A stretch of DNA of 64,000 nucleotides from Cymbidium sinense (GCA_021442155.1 CM038218.1:55217277-55281276); one strand, 5' to 3'. Shown: positions 11,373-23,466, counted from the first letter of the stretch. Made by a program: numbers and translations. Notes: generated by a model from the letters alone, not told the origin.

Positions 11373-12857
11373 TATGCACACCTTTAATACTTCAACCAAA
11401 AGCCTAATAATGTATTTGTTCAAATTACATCATCTTAACATTGTAATCAACATTTTATGATTTATGATGGTGCAAGCTCAAACTAACTATACAATATCAT
11501 GCTAAACATATTATAGTGTGAATTAACACACTATATTATATTATAATATATGATGTTATATTATAATTTGCTATAATATAATATATTATCTAACATTACA
11601 CCTCATTAGAATCACTTAAAAGGAACAAATAACAAAATTTTCTCAAAATATGAATATTATTCATTTTGGATGTAAAATTGTTATTTTTTTCTATTAGAAA
11701 TGGTACAAAATAGCATAATTTTGGTGTTGCTTTGGTGTGTGCTATGGATTTGGCCAAATTCTTCCATCTCAACCTTCAAATTAACATTTTTGTGAGTTTT
11801 GACCCAATGTATTATAACAAAAGTAAAACATACTAAAATGTACAATAACATTTAGTAACACACCACCACATTCATATATGTGAAGTTATATTGTTATGTA
11901 GATTATAATTTAGTATGCTTTCAAATAATATATTATCTCACATTATACCTTAAAATGAATCATTTTAAGCAAAAAAATTATAAAATTTGGTTGAAAATGA
12001 ACATTTATTTTGGATGCAAAATTCCATCCTTTTGATTAAATGACACACCATAGCACACCCCTAATGATGTTCCCTAAAGCTTACCTTAAATTTGGCCAAA
12101 TCCTATCATCTTTATAAATCAATTTTATGAATTATACCAAGTACAAACTCTATTATATCATACTATAACAAACTAAAATATGCTAAATAATAAGCAATAA
12201 TACATAATAGTATGCTATAATGCATGATGCTACACTATGTTATGGCATCTTATATTATAATACACTATAACATATTATATTATATTATATTGCATATCAC
12301 ATCACAAGGATTGCTTAAGATAAAATATTAAATTAGTCTAAACAATAAAACTATAAATTTTTGTTGTATCACTTACATATTTTAAATTGAAATAATATAT
12401 TATGATTCCATGCTCTACTTATTAAGAATTTGGCCAAATTCTACCATTTAAATGTCTAAATCGACATTTTTAAATAATTCTGGTGTAAGCTCAACTACAT
12501 GACTGTAAAATACTAAAAGAATTTAAAATGCATAGAATAATATATTATGATATATGATTCTATACTATGCTACAACATATAATATTTATTTTGAACATAA
12601 AATCTTACTTTTTATACTCCTAAAGGCGTAGCACACCTTTGGTACTACAACTGAATTCCCATTTCAAATTTAACAAATTTCATTATTTGATTTATTAAAT
12701 TAATATTTTTATGATTTATATTAATATAGACTATAGGGCATAATACCATAACATACTAAAACATTTCAAAAGATCTTATAACATCCAAAAACACATCACT
12801 ACATGCTCAAATATATGATGCTACGTTATATTATAATATATGGTATTATAATATGAT
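11373..12857 (+). repeat. ~340-bp AT-rich satellite, left block of about five monomers
   Basis: Monomers start near 11373, 11715, 12052, 12410 and 12625. Each begins with a GCACACC-like word, then a GGTGTT-like stretch, TTTGGCCAAATT, and CAACATTTTTATGATTTAT, followed by CATACTAAAATATGCTAAA and a TATTATAATATATGATGCTA-rich half. The first three are about 340-358 bp; the fourth is shortened to about 215 bp; the fifth is cut where the TTTAGGG array begins at 12857. The same satellite occurs in reverse at 49330-50830. It has no coding potential. Confidence 0.75.
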
Positions 12858-12990
12858 CTAGGGTTTGGGTTTAGGGTATTCAAATCTCTAATAGTCAAGG
12901 GAAAGTCTCTTGAAGGCATTTTCTTTTACCACCATAACTATGGGGATTAGTCATTCTTTAGATCTACTCTAATGACATCTTTATTCAAGG
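12857..12990 (+). other. Conserved junction between satellite and telomere-like array (left)
   Basis: A non-repetitive stretch containing CAAATCTCTAATAGTCAAGGG, shown here as CTCTAATAGTCAAGGG, then TCTCTTGAAGGCATTTTC and AATGACATCTTTATTCAAGG, flanked on both sides by TTTAGGG words. The same stretch occurs in reverse at 49190-49330 next to the right-hand satellite. The junction was therefore copied as part of a larger unit rather than formed twice. Confidence 0.8.
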
Positions 12991-13224
12991 TTTAGGGTTT
13001 AGTGGGGTTTAGGTTGTAGGTTTTAGTGTTTAGGATTATGGTTTTTTTTGATTTTAGGGTTTAGGGTTTAGGATTTAAGGTTTGTGGGTAGGTTTAGGGT
13101 TTGTGGCTAGGTTTGGTTTGTGGGTTTGTGGGTTTAGGTTTAGGGTTTAGGGTTTAATGTTTAGGGTTTAGGGTTTAGGTTTTAGGGTTTAAGTTTTAGT
13201 TAAATTTAGGTTTAGGGTTTATGG

Positions 13225-13687
13225 TTTTTTGATACAAAGAATAAATTCATATTCAACATTTCTTTTTTTTTTATTTCATTAACCAAGTAGCACGCCAAGT
13301 TTTCTGAGACACAAGTGATGACATAGATAAAAATGAGCACCCATAGAGAAAATCAGAAAACCTAGATAAGTAGGACCATCTCTATTATAAAGACATTATT
13401 TCATAAGCAATGATTATAATTTATCATTCATCAATCTTCCCCATCGTAACCACCCCTCGCCTCAGTAGTGGGATCTCATCATATCGACCTCCCACCCTCC
13501 ATCATGTTATAACATTATCACCCACCTCCATAACCTCCACTGCTCCAACCATCACCTCCATATCCACAAACACCTCCAGACCCCCACCACCACTGTAATA
13601 ACTGCCACTTTTGCCTTTGGCTCCAACAATAAATTTAGATAGAGCCTAGTTGATGGTGATATTCCTCCCATCAAGGTTCTGCCCATT
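13225..13687 (-). pseudogene. GRP terminal exon and 3' UTR copy 1
   Basis: Read on the minus strand, the copy starts NGQNLDGRNIT (exon edge at 13687, directly after CTAG) and continues into a Gly/Tyr-rich stretch containing SGSYYSGGGG. It then loses the frame, and its C-terminal end has diverged from the other copies. A 3' UTR with AAGTTTTCTGAGACACAAG-type sequence (complement) follows, ending in a T-run on the + strand at 13225-13230. The parent family is the plant glycine-rich RNA-binding protein with one N-terminal RRM and a Gly-rich tail. The first exon with the RNP motifs is absent. Confidence 0.75.
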
Positions 13688-14529
13688 CTAGGTTTGTGGT
13701 TAGTTTAGTTTAGGGTTTAGAGTGGGGTTTAGTGGTTTAGGGGTGGGTTGGTGAGTTTAGGTTTTAGGGTTTAGGTTTTAGATTGGGGTTTAGTGTTTTA
13801 GGTTTAGGGTTTAGGGTTTAACTTTAGGGTTTAGGGTTTAGTGTTTTAGGGTTTAGGTTTAGTGTTTAGGGTAGGTTTGGGGGTTTAAGGTTTTATTTGT
13901 GGATTTGGTTTTTTTTTTTAAATTGGTAAACAGTAGTAAGTTTTATTTATTTTTTTTTTATTTATTTAAGTTTATTTTATTTTTTTATTTTTATTTAGGT
14001 TTATTTTTTTATATTTATTTATTTTAGTTTATTATAGTTTTATTTATTTTATAAGTTTTTTTATTTTAATTTATTTTTTTATGGTTTAGTTTATTATTTA
14101 TGGTTTATTTTGATTATATTTTTTTTTTTAGGTTTTATTTTAGGTCTAGGTTTTGTGTTTTTATTTTAGGTTTATTTTAAGTTTTATTTTAGTTTAGGTT
14201 TAGGTTTATTTTAGTTTATTTTATTTATTTTATTTAGTTTATGTTTATTTTAGGTTTAGTTTATTTGAGTTTAGGTTTTATTTATTTTATAGTTTATTTT
14301 AGTTTATTTTATTTATTTTTTTATTTTTATTATAATTTAGTTTTTTTTATTTAGTTTTAGGTTTTATTTTATTTTTTTTAGTTTATTTAGTTTTATTTAG
14401 TTTATTTAGGTTTATTTTATTTTATTTTTTTATTTAGTTTTATTTTTTAAGTTTTATTATTTATTTAGTTTATTTATTTTATTTTATTTAGGAGGTTTAG
14501 TAGAATTTTATTAATTTATTTATATTATT

Positions 14530-14885
14530 TAAGTCAGTTAGGTTTTTTTTGGGCCTTGGATTTAGGGTTTAGGGCCCAGGTGGCCTGGTTTAGGCTCAGT
14601 AGGGAGGGCCCAGCATTTAGCCTTGGGTAGAGAGTGTGGCCCAGGTCAGCTCAGTGGCCTTATATTTGGCAGGATCAAGGAGGTCAGTGGTTAGTTTATA
14701 TTAGGTGGAGGTTTAGGTTTTATTGTGGAGTCAGGGAGTTGGTGGCTCAGTGGATTATGGCCTGGTGGCCTGTTTAGTTTGTGGTATTTAGTTAGCTAGG
14801 GCCCAGTTTTAGCTCAGGGCTTTAGGGTAGTAGGGTCAGTAGTGGTTTTGGGTAGGGTGTGGATAGATCAGGCCTGTTAGTTTAA
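14530..14885 (+). repeat. GC-richer island inside the left telomere-like array
   Basis: The surrounding T-rich array gives way to words such as GGGCCCAG, GGTGGCCTGG, CTCAGTGG and AGGTCAGTGG, still mixed with TTTAGGG. It has no open frame of note. Comparable patches (complementary words such as CCTGACC, CTGGGCC, CCTCCC) occur in the right array at about 30790-31050, 32820-33060 and 36790-37040. They may be real divergent repeat variants or artefacts of base calling in telomeric repeats. Confidence 0.5.
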
Positions 14886-16482
14886 ATCAAAAGGGTAGTA
14901 TTTATTTATTTTTATATTTTATTTTATTATTTTTATTTAGGTTTATTTTATTTTATATTTATATTTATTTAGTTTATTTATTTAGTTTAGGTTTATTTAA
15001 TAATTAGGTTTAGTTTTAGTTTTTTATTTTATATATTTTTTGGTTTATTTTATTTTGTAGGTTTAGGTTTTATTTTAATTTTTTAGGTTTAGGTTTTAGG
15101 TTTTATTTATTTTAGGTTCTATTTTTTTAGTTTAGGTTTAGGTTTATTTTAGTTTATTTTATTTTATTTAGTTTAGTTTATGTTTAGGTTTAGTTTATTT
15201 AGGTTTAGGTTTAGGTTTTATTTATTAGTTTATTTTATTTTAGTTTATTTTATTTTGTTTATTTTATTTTATTTTTTTAGTTTTTTTTTTTTAGTTTAGG
15301 TTTATTTTATTTTATTTATTTTTAGTTTTATTTCTAGGCTTAGGTTTTATTTAGTTTAATTTTATTTTATTTTAGGTTTATTATTTGAATTTTACATTTA
15401 ATTTTTATTTTATAAGTTTTATTAGGGTTTATTTTATTTTATTTAGTTTAGTTTATTTTTTTTATTTTATTTTTATTTTATTTTATTTTATGTTTTAGTT
15501 TTAGTTTTAAATATTTATTTTTTTATTTATATTATATTTTAGGATTAGTTTTTATAAATATTATTTTAGTTTTTAGTTTAGTTTATCTTTTTTAGGTTTT
15601 TGGGTTTTATTTTAGTAGGGTTGTAGGTTTTAGGTTTAGATTTATTTTAGGTTTATGTTCTGGTTTAGGTTTAGGTTTTTTTTTTAAAATTAAGTAATCT
15701 CAGTTTAGGTTTATTTAGTTTATTTTTTATTTATTTTAGTTAATTTTATTTTTTATTTAGGTTTATTTTTTTACTTTTATTTTGTTAGTTTATTTATCTT
15801 AGTTTTATTTATTTTAGTTATGTTTTTTATTTTAGATTTTTTTATGTTTAGGTTTATTTATTTAGTTTAGTTTTTATTTTATTTTATTTTTTAGGTTTAA
15901 TTTTATTTTTTATTTTTAAGGTTAGATTTATTTTTAGTTTATTTTATTTTATTTAGACTTTAGGTTTAGGTTTAGGTTTAAGTTTTATGTATTTTAGTTT
16001 AGTTTCTTTTACTTTACATTTAAGTTTATTTTATTTTTATTTTAGCTATAGATTTTTTTTATTTTAGGGTTTAGGCTTTATTTTTTTATTTATTTTTAGG
16101 TTTTATTTTTAGGTTTCTTTTTTCGGTTTAATTTTCTACTTAGTTTTTATTTTATTTTATTTTTGGTTTACCTTATTTTGAATTTAGGTTTAGTTGTTAT
16201 TTTATTTATGTTTTTTATTTTTTTTAGTTTAGTTTAGGATTTTATTTATTTAATTTTAGTTTATTTTTTATTTTTATTTACTTTTTAGGTTTAGGTTTAG
16301 GTTTTAGTTTGGATTTTTATTTTATTTTAGTTTGTGTTTTTATGTTTATTTTATATTTAGGTTTTATTTAGTTTAGGTTTAGGCTTTTAGCTTCTTAGGG
16401 TTTTAGGTTTTTGGGGTTTAGGGTTTAGGGTTTAGGTTTTAGTTTTAGGGTTTAGGTTTTAGTTTAAGGTTTAGGGTATTTG

Positions 16483-16947
16483 GTTTTCTTTTAATAGAGA
16501 ACAAATTCATATTCAACATTTCTTCTTTTTGATTTCATCAACCAAGTAACACACCAAGTTTTTGAAGATATATGACAGATAAAAAAAATGAGCAGATAGA
16601 ACAAATCAAAACCTTGATAACTAGAACCATCTCAGAAAGTCACAATTCCCTAAGTAGCAGTTCAGATCGTCCATTCTTCCATTTATCTAGTTCCAACCAT
16701 AACCACCCTAGCCTCTCGAGTAGCCGGATCCACCATCATATCCATGATCTCTCCTCCACCACCACACTAACCTCCATCGCCTCCTCTGCCCATAACCACC
16801 GATTCTAACACCACCTCCATATCCACTAGCACCTACAGATTCTCCACCACCATTGCGATAACCACGACCTCTTCCTTCATCTCCATCGCCAAAGCTATAC
16901 TAAGCCTGGTTGATGGTGATGTTTCTGCCGTCAAGGTTCTGCCCATT
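16483..16947 (-). pseudogene. GRP terminal exon and 3' UTR copy 2
   Basis: Minus-strand translation from 16947 gives NGQNLDGRNITINQA followed immediately by a stop, then a Gly-rich run containing ESVGASGYGGG and later YDGGSGYSRG with another stop. The 3' UTR-like part runs to about 16490. The exon begins after CTAAG on its own strand, the position of a splice acceptor. Its edge is 3260 bp from that of copy 1 and 3264 bp from that of copy 3, so the three copies lie in regular array units. Not functional. Confidence 0.8.
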
Positions 16948-17673
16948 CTTAGAGTTTAGGTTTATTAGGTTTTAGGGTTTGGGTTTATTTTTTAATTTAT
17001 TTAATTACTTGGTTTAGGGTTTGGAGTTTAAGGTTTAGGGTTTAGTGTTAGGGTTTAGGGTTTTGCATTTAGGGTTTAGGTTTTAGGGTTTAGGGCTTAG
17101 GGTTTACGGTTTAGGGTTTAGGGTTTTAAGATTTTTGTTTTAGGGTTTAGGGTTTAGAGTTAGGATTTTTTTGGATTTTGGGTTTAGGGTTGTAGGTTTA
17201 TGATAGAAGGTTTAGGGTTTAGGGTTTAGGATTTAAGGTTTATGATTTTTTTTATATTAAGTAAACTAGTAGTTCATGCTTATTTATTTACTTAGTTTAT
17301 TTTTATTTATTTTAGTTTACTATATTTATTTTTATTTTGTTTAGTTTACTTATTTTAGGTTTAATTATTTTTTTTTATTTATGTTTTTTATTTTAGTTTA
17401 TTTTTAGTTTAGGTTTTTTTTAGTTCAGTTTTATTTTTATTTTTTATTTTTAGGTTTAAGTTTTATTTTATTTTAGGTTTAGGTTTTATTTTTTATTTTT
17501 AGGTTTTGGGTTTTAGGTTTTTATTTTAGGTTTATTTTTTAGGATTTATTTTTTTATTTAGTTTGCTTTTTAGTTTATTTTATTTTATTTTATTTAGGTT
17601 TATTTTATTATTTTAGTTTTGGTTTAGTTTATTTTATTATAGTTTATCTTTAATCTAGTTTATTAGGTTTATA

Positions 17674-17694
17674 GCACGTAACCGAACGAAGCAC
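17674..17694 (+). other. Nanopore-adapter-like sequence inside the array
   Basis: The stretch contains CGTAACCGAACGAAGCAC in the middle of T-rich telomere-like sequence. From memory, the bottom strand of the standard Oxford Nanopore Y adapter reads ...ACGTAACTGAACGAAGT. The match is near complete with two substitutions and a 2-base loss. It has no relation to the surrounding repeat words. The likely reading is an untrimmed adapter from a chimeric read carried into the assembly. Confidence 0.65.
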
Positions 17695-19728
17695 TTTTTA
17701 TTTAGGTTTAGTTTTTTTTTTTTTTTTGGTTTATTTATGTTTATTTTTATTTATTTTTTAGGTTTATTTTTTTAGATTTAGGTTTTTATTTAGGTTTTAT
17801 TTTATTTTATTTTACATTTAGTTCTTCTTTTATTTAGGCTTTTTATTCTTAGGTTTATTTTATTTTTTTAGTTTTTTTAGGTTTTTATTTATTTTATTTC
17901 AATTTATTTTTATTCATTTAATTTATTTTATTTTTAGGTTTAGGTTTAGGTTTTAGTTTAGGCTTTTATTTTATTTTATTTTTGTATTATATTTAAGTTT
18001 TGGTTTTTTTATATTTTTTATTTTTAGGTTTTCTTTAGCTTAGGTTTAGGTTTTTAGGTTTTTAGGGTTTAGGGTTTAAGGTTTAGGATTTCAGGGTTTA
18101 GGGTTTTATGGTTTAGGGTTTGGGTTTAGGGTTTAGGGTTTAGTGTTTAATGTTTAAGCTTTAGGGTTTAGGGTTTTTAAGGTTTAGGGTTTTGGGTTTA
18201 GGGTTAGCTTAGGATTTAGGGTTTTTTTTCCTTTTAAATTAGTAAACCAATAGGTTTAGGTTTATTTTTATTTATTTAGTGTATTTTATTTTTTATTTTT
18301 ATTTATGTTTATTTTTTTATTTAGTTTTGTTTATTTTATTTAGGTTTATTTAATTTTGTTTATTTTTAGTTGAGTATTATTTTTATTTTATTTTTTAGGA
18401 TTAGGTTTAATTTTTTATTTTTTAGGTTTAGGTTTAGGTTTTATTTTATTTTTTTAGGTTTAGGTTTTAGGTCTTTATTTTAGGTTTATTTGTAGGTTTT
18501 ATTTTTTAGTTTAGGTTTAGGTTTTTTTTTTAAAGTTTAATTTATTTTATTTAGTTTAGGTTTAGGTTTAGGTTTAGGTTTAGTTTACTTTAGGTTTAGG
18601 TTTAGGTTTTATTTATTTTAGTTTAGTTTATTTTAGTTTAGGTTTTGGTTTATTTTATTTTGTTTATTTTATTTTTATTTAAGGTTTAGTTTTTTTTTAG
18701 TTTAAGGTTTAGGTTTTATTTATTATTTAATTTTAGCTTTTATTTTTTAGGTTTACTTTTTAGATTTAATTTTTTTTTGGTTTTTATTTTATTTTATTTT
18801 TGGTTTATTTTAGGTTTTATTTATTATGTTTAGTGTTTATTTGATTTAGTTTTTTTTTTTTATTTTATGGTTATTTTATTTTTTAGTTTAGTTTAGGTTA
18901 TTATTTAATTTATTTTAGTTTCTTTTATTAGTTTATTTTATTTTAGGTTTAGGTTTAGGTTTTAATTTAGTTTATGTTTTATTTTATTTTATTTTTTTTA
19001 ATTTATTTAGGTTTAAGTTTTAGCTTATGTTTTAATTTTATTATATTTTATTTTATTTAGGTTTAGTTTTATTTATTTATTTTATTTTTAGGTTTTATTT
19101 AGTTTAGGTTTAGGTTCTTAGGTTTTTAGGGTTTAGGGTTTAGGGTTGAGGGTTTTAGAGTTTTAGCTTTTAGGGTTTAGGGTGTAGGGTTAGGGTTTAG
19201 GGTTTATGGTTTAGGGATTAGTGTTAAAGATTTAGGGTTTAGGGTTTATTATTTAGGGTTTAGTGTTAAGGCTTTAGGGTTTAGGGTTTTTAGGGTTTTG
19301 AGACTAGGGTTTAGGGTTAGCTTAGGGTTTAGGGTTCATTTAGGGATTAGGGTTTAAGGTTTAGGGCTTAGGCTCTAGGGTTTAGGGTTTATGGTTAGTT
19401 TAGGGTTTAGGGTTTAGGGTTTTATGGTTTAGGATTTAGGGTTTAAGGTTTAGGGTTTAGGGTTTAGGATATAATGTTTTTTAGGGTTTAAGGTTTTAGG
19501 TTTAGGGTTTATTATTTAGGGTTTTAAGGTTTAGGTTTTAGGGTTTAGGGTTTAACAATTTTTTTGTTTAGGGATTAGGGATTAGGGTTTAGGGTTTAGG
19601 TGTTAGGTTTTAGGATTTAGGGTTTAGGGTTTTAGGGTTTTGGGTTTAAGGATTAGGGTTTAGAGTTTTTAGGTTTTAGAGTTTAGGGTTCAATTTTTAG
19701 TTTAGGGTTTAGGGTTTTTGGTTTTTGG

Positions 19729-20211
19729 TTTTTTTTTAGAGAACAAATTTAGATTCAACATTTCTTCTTTTCAATTTCATCATCCAAGTAACACACCAAG
19801 TTTTCTAAGACACAAGTGATGATATAGATAAAAAATGGGCATGCATTGAGCAAATCAAAAACCCTAGATAGCTAGAACCGTCTCTACTATAAAGACATAG
19901 TTCCATATGTAGTAGATCGATCGACCATTCTTTAGTTTCTCTAGTTCCCATTAGAACCACCCCGACCTTTGAGTAGCGGGATCCACCATCATATCACCGA
20001 TCTGTCCCTCCGCCACCCCCACGGTTGTAACCTCCGTCGCTCCTCCCGCTACCATAGCCACCACTGCTCCGACCACCACCTCCATATCAACCAGCACCTC
20101 CAGATCCCCCACCACCACTGCAATAACGCTACCTCCACCTACACTTCCATTGCTAGATCTAGATTGAGCCTGGTTGTCGGTGATGTTCCTACCATCAAGG
20201 TTCTGCCCATT
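19729..20211 (-). pseudogene. GRP terminal exon and 3' UTR copy 3
   Basis: Minus-strand translation from 20211 gives NGQNLDGRNIT and NQAQSRSSNGS, then a frameshift: one G is missing before the TTATTGCAGTGG segment compared with copy 1. In the shifted frame the DNA still encodes GGGGRSSGGYG, GGRSDGGYNRGG and YDGGSRYS-like segments, so it is among the better-preserved left copies. The 3' UTR is complete and ends at a run of nine T on the + strand (19729-19738). The exon edge follows CCCTAAG on the minus strand. Confidence 0.85.
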
Positions 20212-20311
20212 CTTAGGGTTTAGGTTTATTTTATTAATTTATTTAGTACTTTAGGTTTAGGTTTAGGGTTTGGGTTTTAGGGTTAGGGTTTAGGGTTTAG
20301 GGTTTAGGGTT

Positions 20312-22815
20312 TGTTGGCTTAATGAGCCTCATGTTCAATCCGATCAATTTTGATGATAACAAATGAATGCTTGGATGTTCTAATGTATGTTTTATGTGTT
20401 TCAGATATATTAATTACTAATTACATATCCAATATATTTCTCAATATGTTTGAGGAAATTGCAAGAGTAGAAGAATGAAATATAGATCAAAATGGATAAT
20501 GTGAAGCTCAAGATACATTATTTTAGGTTATATGAATTTATAACTATCTATCTTAGAAATTCATATGAGTTCATTGGCATGAATGAATTTGCTCACAACT
20601 TAACATATTATTTTTATTTATTTTAAATAATGATAATGAGGTTAATTTATATAAATCATTATCTAATTAACATTCAATTATATGTTTCATACATAGCATT
20701 TTAATTGTCAAAATAATAAATGATAATAAATTATGACTATTAAGTGTAATTAGTTTATATACTTAATATAATTAAATATTTCAATTTAATTTTAAGGCTT
20801 AATGATAACTAACATATGTATGATTATATATAAATTATATCATAATATTTAAATGTCATATTTCAAAATTAACAAAAATATGTGGAATTTTGTATTTTAG
20901 CCAAAGTCATTTTATAATCAAGGAATTTATATCGATTTCATTTCCAAGATTCCTTGGATTTTCTTTTCCTTTAATTTGATTGGATACATTATCCACGTTT
21001 GATTAAAATTGAATTTATTATGACTTTTCAAACATTAGCTAATTTTAATAATGAATGCATGGTACATGCTTTGAATATATTAAGAGCCATATTTGATTAT
21101 GTTTGACTTGCCCATGTGAATTGTCGAATTTTGGCTAATTAAATTTAATATTTATTTAATATAAATTATATTTTTATTTAATATTAATTTATTATATGAT
21201 AAAATAATATTAGAATAATATATTTTTTGAAATAATTTAGAATGACCTTCTTGCTTATAAATATCCCTCATTCTCTTGATGAAAGCATTCCTCATTCAAA
21301 TTCAAAATCCCTCAGCAAATCTAAGAGAAAATTTCCTAGATTTTCCTTCAAGTGTTCTCCAAATATTGCAAGATCTAATCCTTGATTTGAAAGCTTCAAT
21401 ATATCTTCAACTAAACTGACTTTCTCAAATTACATAAGTTTGTTTTTGATCTTAATCCCTTTTAGTTGTTCATACTATTTTCACCATCTATTCATTCTTT
21501 CTAATTTATACTTTTTGGTGGATTAGTCTTTGGACATCAAAGTCTAAGTTTTTCGCATCAAAGTTTCTTCAATCATTTTTTTGTGAAAAACTCTGGTGAT
21601 AGTTTGTAGGATTTATTTCAACTTGTTGAAATTTTTATCTTCCTACAAATTTCTTTGGTTTCTTGAAATATTTCTTCATTAGTCTTATTTGAAAGATCAT
21701 TTATTCTTAGATCTATTTTAGAAGTATATTTTAAGCATTTCAAATTAATTTATTGTGGAAATTATTTTTATATTTGTTAGATATCTTTTTTTAATTAAAA
21801 GCTTACTAGTTTACTTAAATCTATCATATACTAAATTTATTTAAGTATTTTGTGATTAGTTGTACTAATTAAAAGATTCATTTCGGTTAAAATAAAATAA
21901 ATTATTGCTGGAATTTTAAAGTATATGCTAGATCTATTATAAATCAAGTTTCTTTATCAAAAAAAATTTATAAAAAATTAAATTATTTTATTTGTCACTT
22001 ATCATTTTATTTCAACTAATATCCTTTATTTTAAAAATTTTATCTTACTAAAATTTAGTAAAGCTTGTGTTTCTATTTAATAATTAAGAAAAAGGAAGTT
22101 TAGTAAAAAGTCAATCTTTCTTACACTATTATATACATACTAATTATAGTTTCTCTTAAACTTAAAATTATTCCTTGCGGAAATTTAATATATTGTGCAA
22201 TAGACTATTATTAATTTATTTTAAAATCATTTTATATTAATCTACAAATTATAATAACAAACAAGATCACTTTAAGATATTTATTTAATATTTTTATCAA
22301 AATTAAGTGAGCATTATATTTTGCCAAATTAGTAAGTTGTAAAGTGATCATTTATAAGTTGTGAGATCACTTTTGAATTGGATAGCTTGGTATATTTGTG
22401 AGAGATATATTTTATCAAACTTTATTATTTTGTATTTTTCTTTCATGATGTAAAATTTATATTGGGTTGTGCCCTTTGTAGAGAGTACCTATTATATGTA
22501 CTCACCATAGAGAGAGTACTATTTGTAAGCGATTTTGCATTTAGTGGATTCCTAAAGCGGTATGTTGGCCAATTTTGGGGTTTCAACCACGAAAAAAATT
22601 GTGTGCCTATTGTCTCTTTACTTTATCGTACTTTTATTTTTGCATTAAAAATTGTATCTTGTCATTATAAAATCAAAAATTTCTACTAAAATTTAAAATT
22701 TAATTTAACTTTTTAAAAACTTAATTTAAATTTAACTTTAAAATTTAAAATTTTAATATCACCAATTCCCTCTGGGTGCTATAGACTCATATTGAGCTTA
22801 GGCTTTTATAACATC
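20312..22815 (+). mobile_element. Ty1/copia-type long terminal repeat (probable)
   Basis: The telomere-like array stops abruptly at TGTTGGCTTAATGAGCC, which has the TG start of a plant LTR and the familiar TTTTGATGATAACAAATGAATG segment. About 2 kb of AT-rich sequence follows. Near 22540-22620, GGATTCCTAAAGCGG and GGGTTTCAACCACGAAAAAA resemble the late part of SIRE/Maximus-type copia LTRs. A TATAACA near 22812 could be the 3' end, but no clear primer-binding site follows. The open frame at 22462-22689 lies inside the LTR and is not taken as a gene. The other LTR is lost in the gap. Confidence 0.6.
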
Positions 22816-22899
22816 CAAGAGTAGATCCAGGGCACTTTTCCAAAGGGTTCTACCAGAGGGACAATCCACTCATAGACCTCCACTTTTAGATAGTGTATC

Positions 22900-23466
22900 A
22901 TTTGATTATTGAAAAAATAGAATTAGTACTTTTTTAAGAGGTCAAGATGCACGCATGTGGTATATGTTGACACATCAATATCATACACCCACAGCAGAAG
23001 TAAATGGCATTAAAGTAAAAAAGCCTTTTGAGGAATGATTGTAAATAAAAGAGAACTTGATGAATTAAATTCTACGGCTTGTAATACTTTACATTGTGCT
23101 TTATTACCTGATGATTACATAAAATTTTCTATGTTAAAAGAAATATGGGATAAACTCATTATAACTTATGAAGGAACTACAAGTTAGAGATGCTCACAAA
23201 AAACTTGTTCATGAATATGAGTTATTTCATATGTCTCCTTCAATCTATTTCTGATATGTATACTAGATTCATGAAAATACTAATACATTGCATTCTCTTG
23301 AAAACATATAGAATCAAGACTTAGTCTATAAGATTCTTAGATGTCTTCCAAAAGAATGGGAAACTAAAGAAATTATTAGTGAAGCTAAGGATTTATCTAC
23401 TTATCCACTTGATTTTTGTTCTTTGATAGCACATGAATAGGTTATTTCTAAAGGGATAGATGGATA
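22900..23466 (+). pseudogene. Copia-type gag fragment, truncated by the gap
   Basis: Three frames together give a typical copia Gag: RGQDARMWYML near 22940, then NTLHCALLPDDYIKF and KEIWDKLIITYEGT, then AHKKLVHEYELFHMSP, KILRCLPKEW and EAKDLSTYPLD near 23330-23415. This matches the plant copia gag family with a UBN2-like domain. Several stops and frameshifts inactivate it. The zinc knuckle and everything downstream lie beyond the N run. Intact Gag would form the particle that packages element RNA. Confidence 0.8.

Larger units (their letters stand above)
12857..20311 (+). repeat. Degenerate plant telomere-like array (TTTAGGG), left
   Basis: TTTAGGG-rich blocks (for example 13000-13220, 13690-13890, 16960-17250, 18050-18220 and 19110-19740) alternate with T-rich, C-poor blocks built from TTTATTTTATTTAGG and GGTTTAGG variants (13910-14530, 14890-16390, 17270-18050, 18240-19100). 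Three antisense GRP exon copies end at 13687, 16947 and 20211. The box seen throughout the right array occurs here in reverse, near 13912-13940, 17251-17272 and 18231-18254. It is interstitial: it is bounded by a satellite on the left and a copia element on the right, so it is not a chromosome end in this assembly. Confidence 0.9.

Noticed and set aside
12857..20311. A true chromosome end
   Set aside because: The repeat is degenerate, contains gene and transposon sequence, and is flanked on both sides by non-telomeric DNA. It is interstitial in this assembly.
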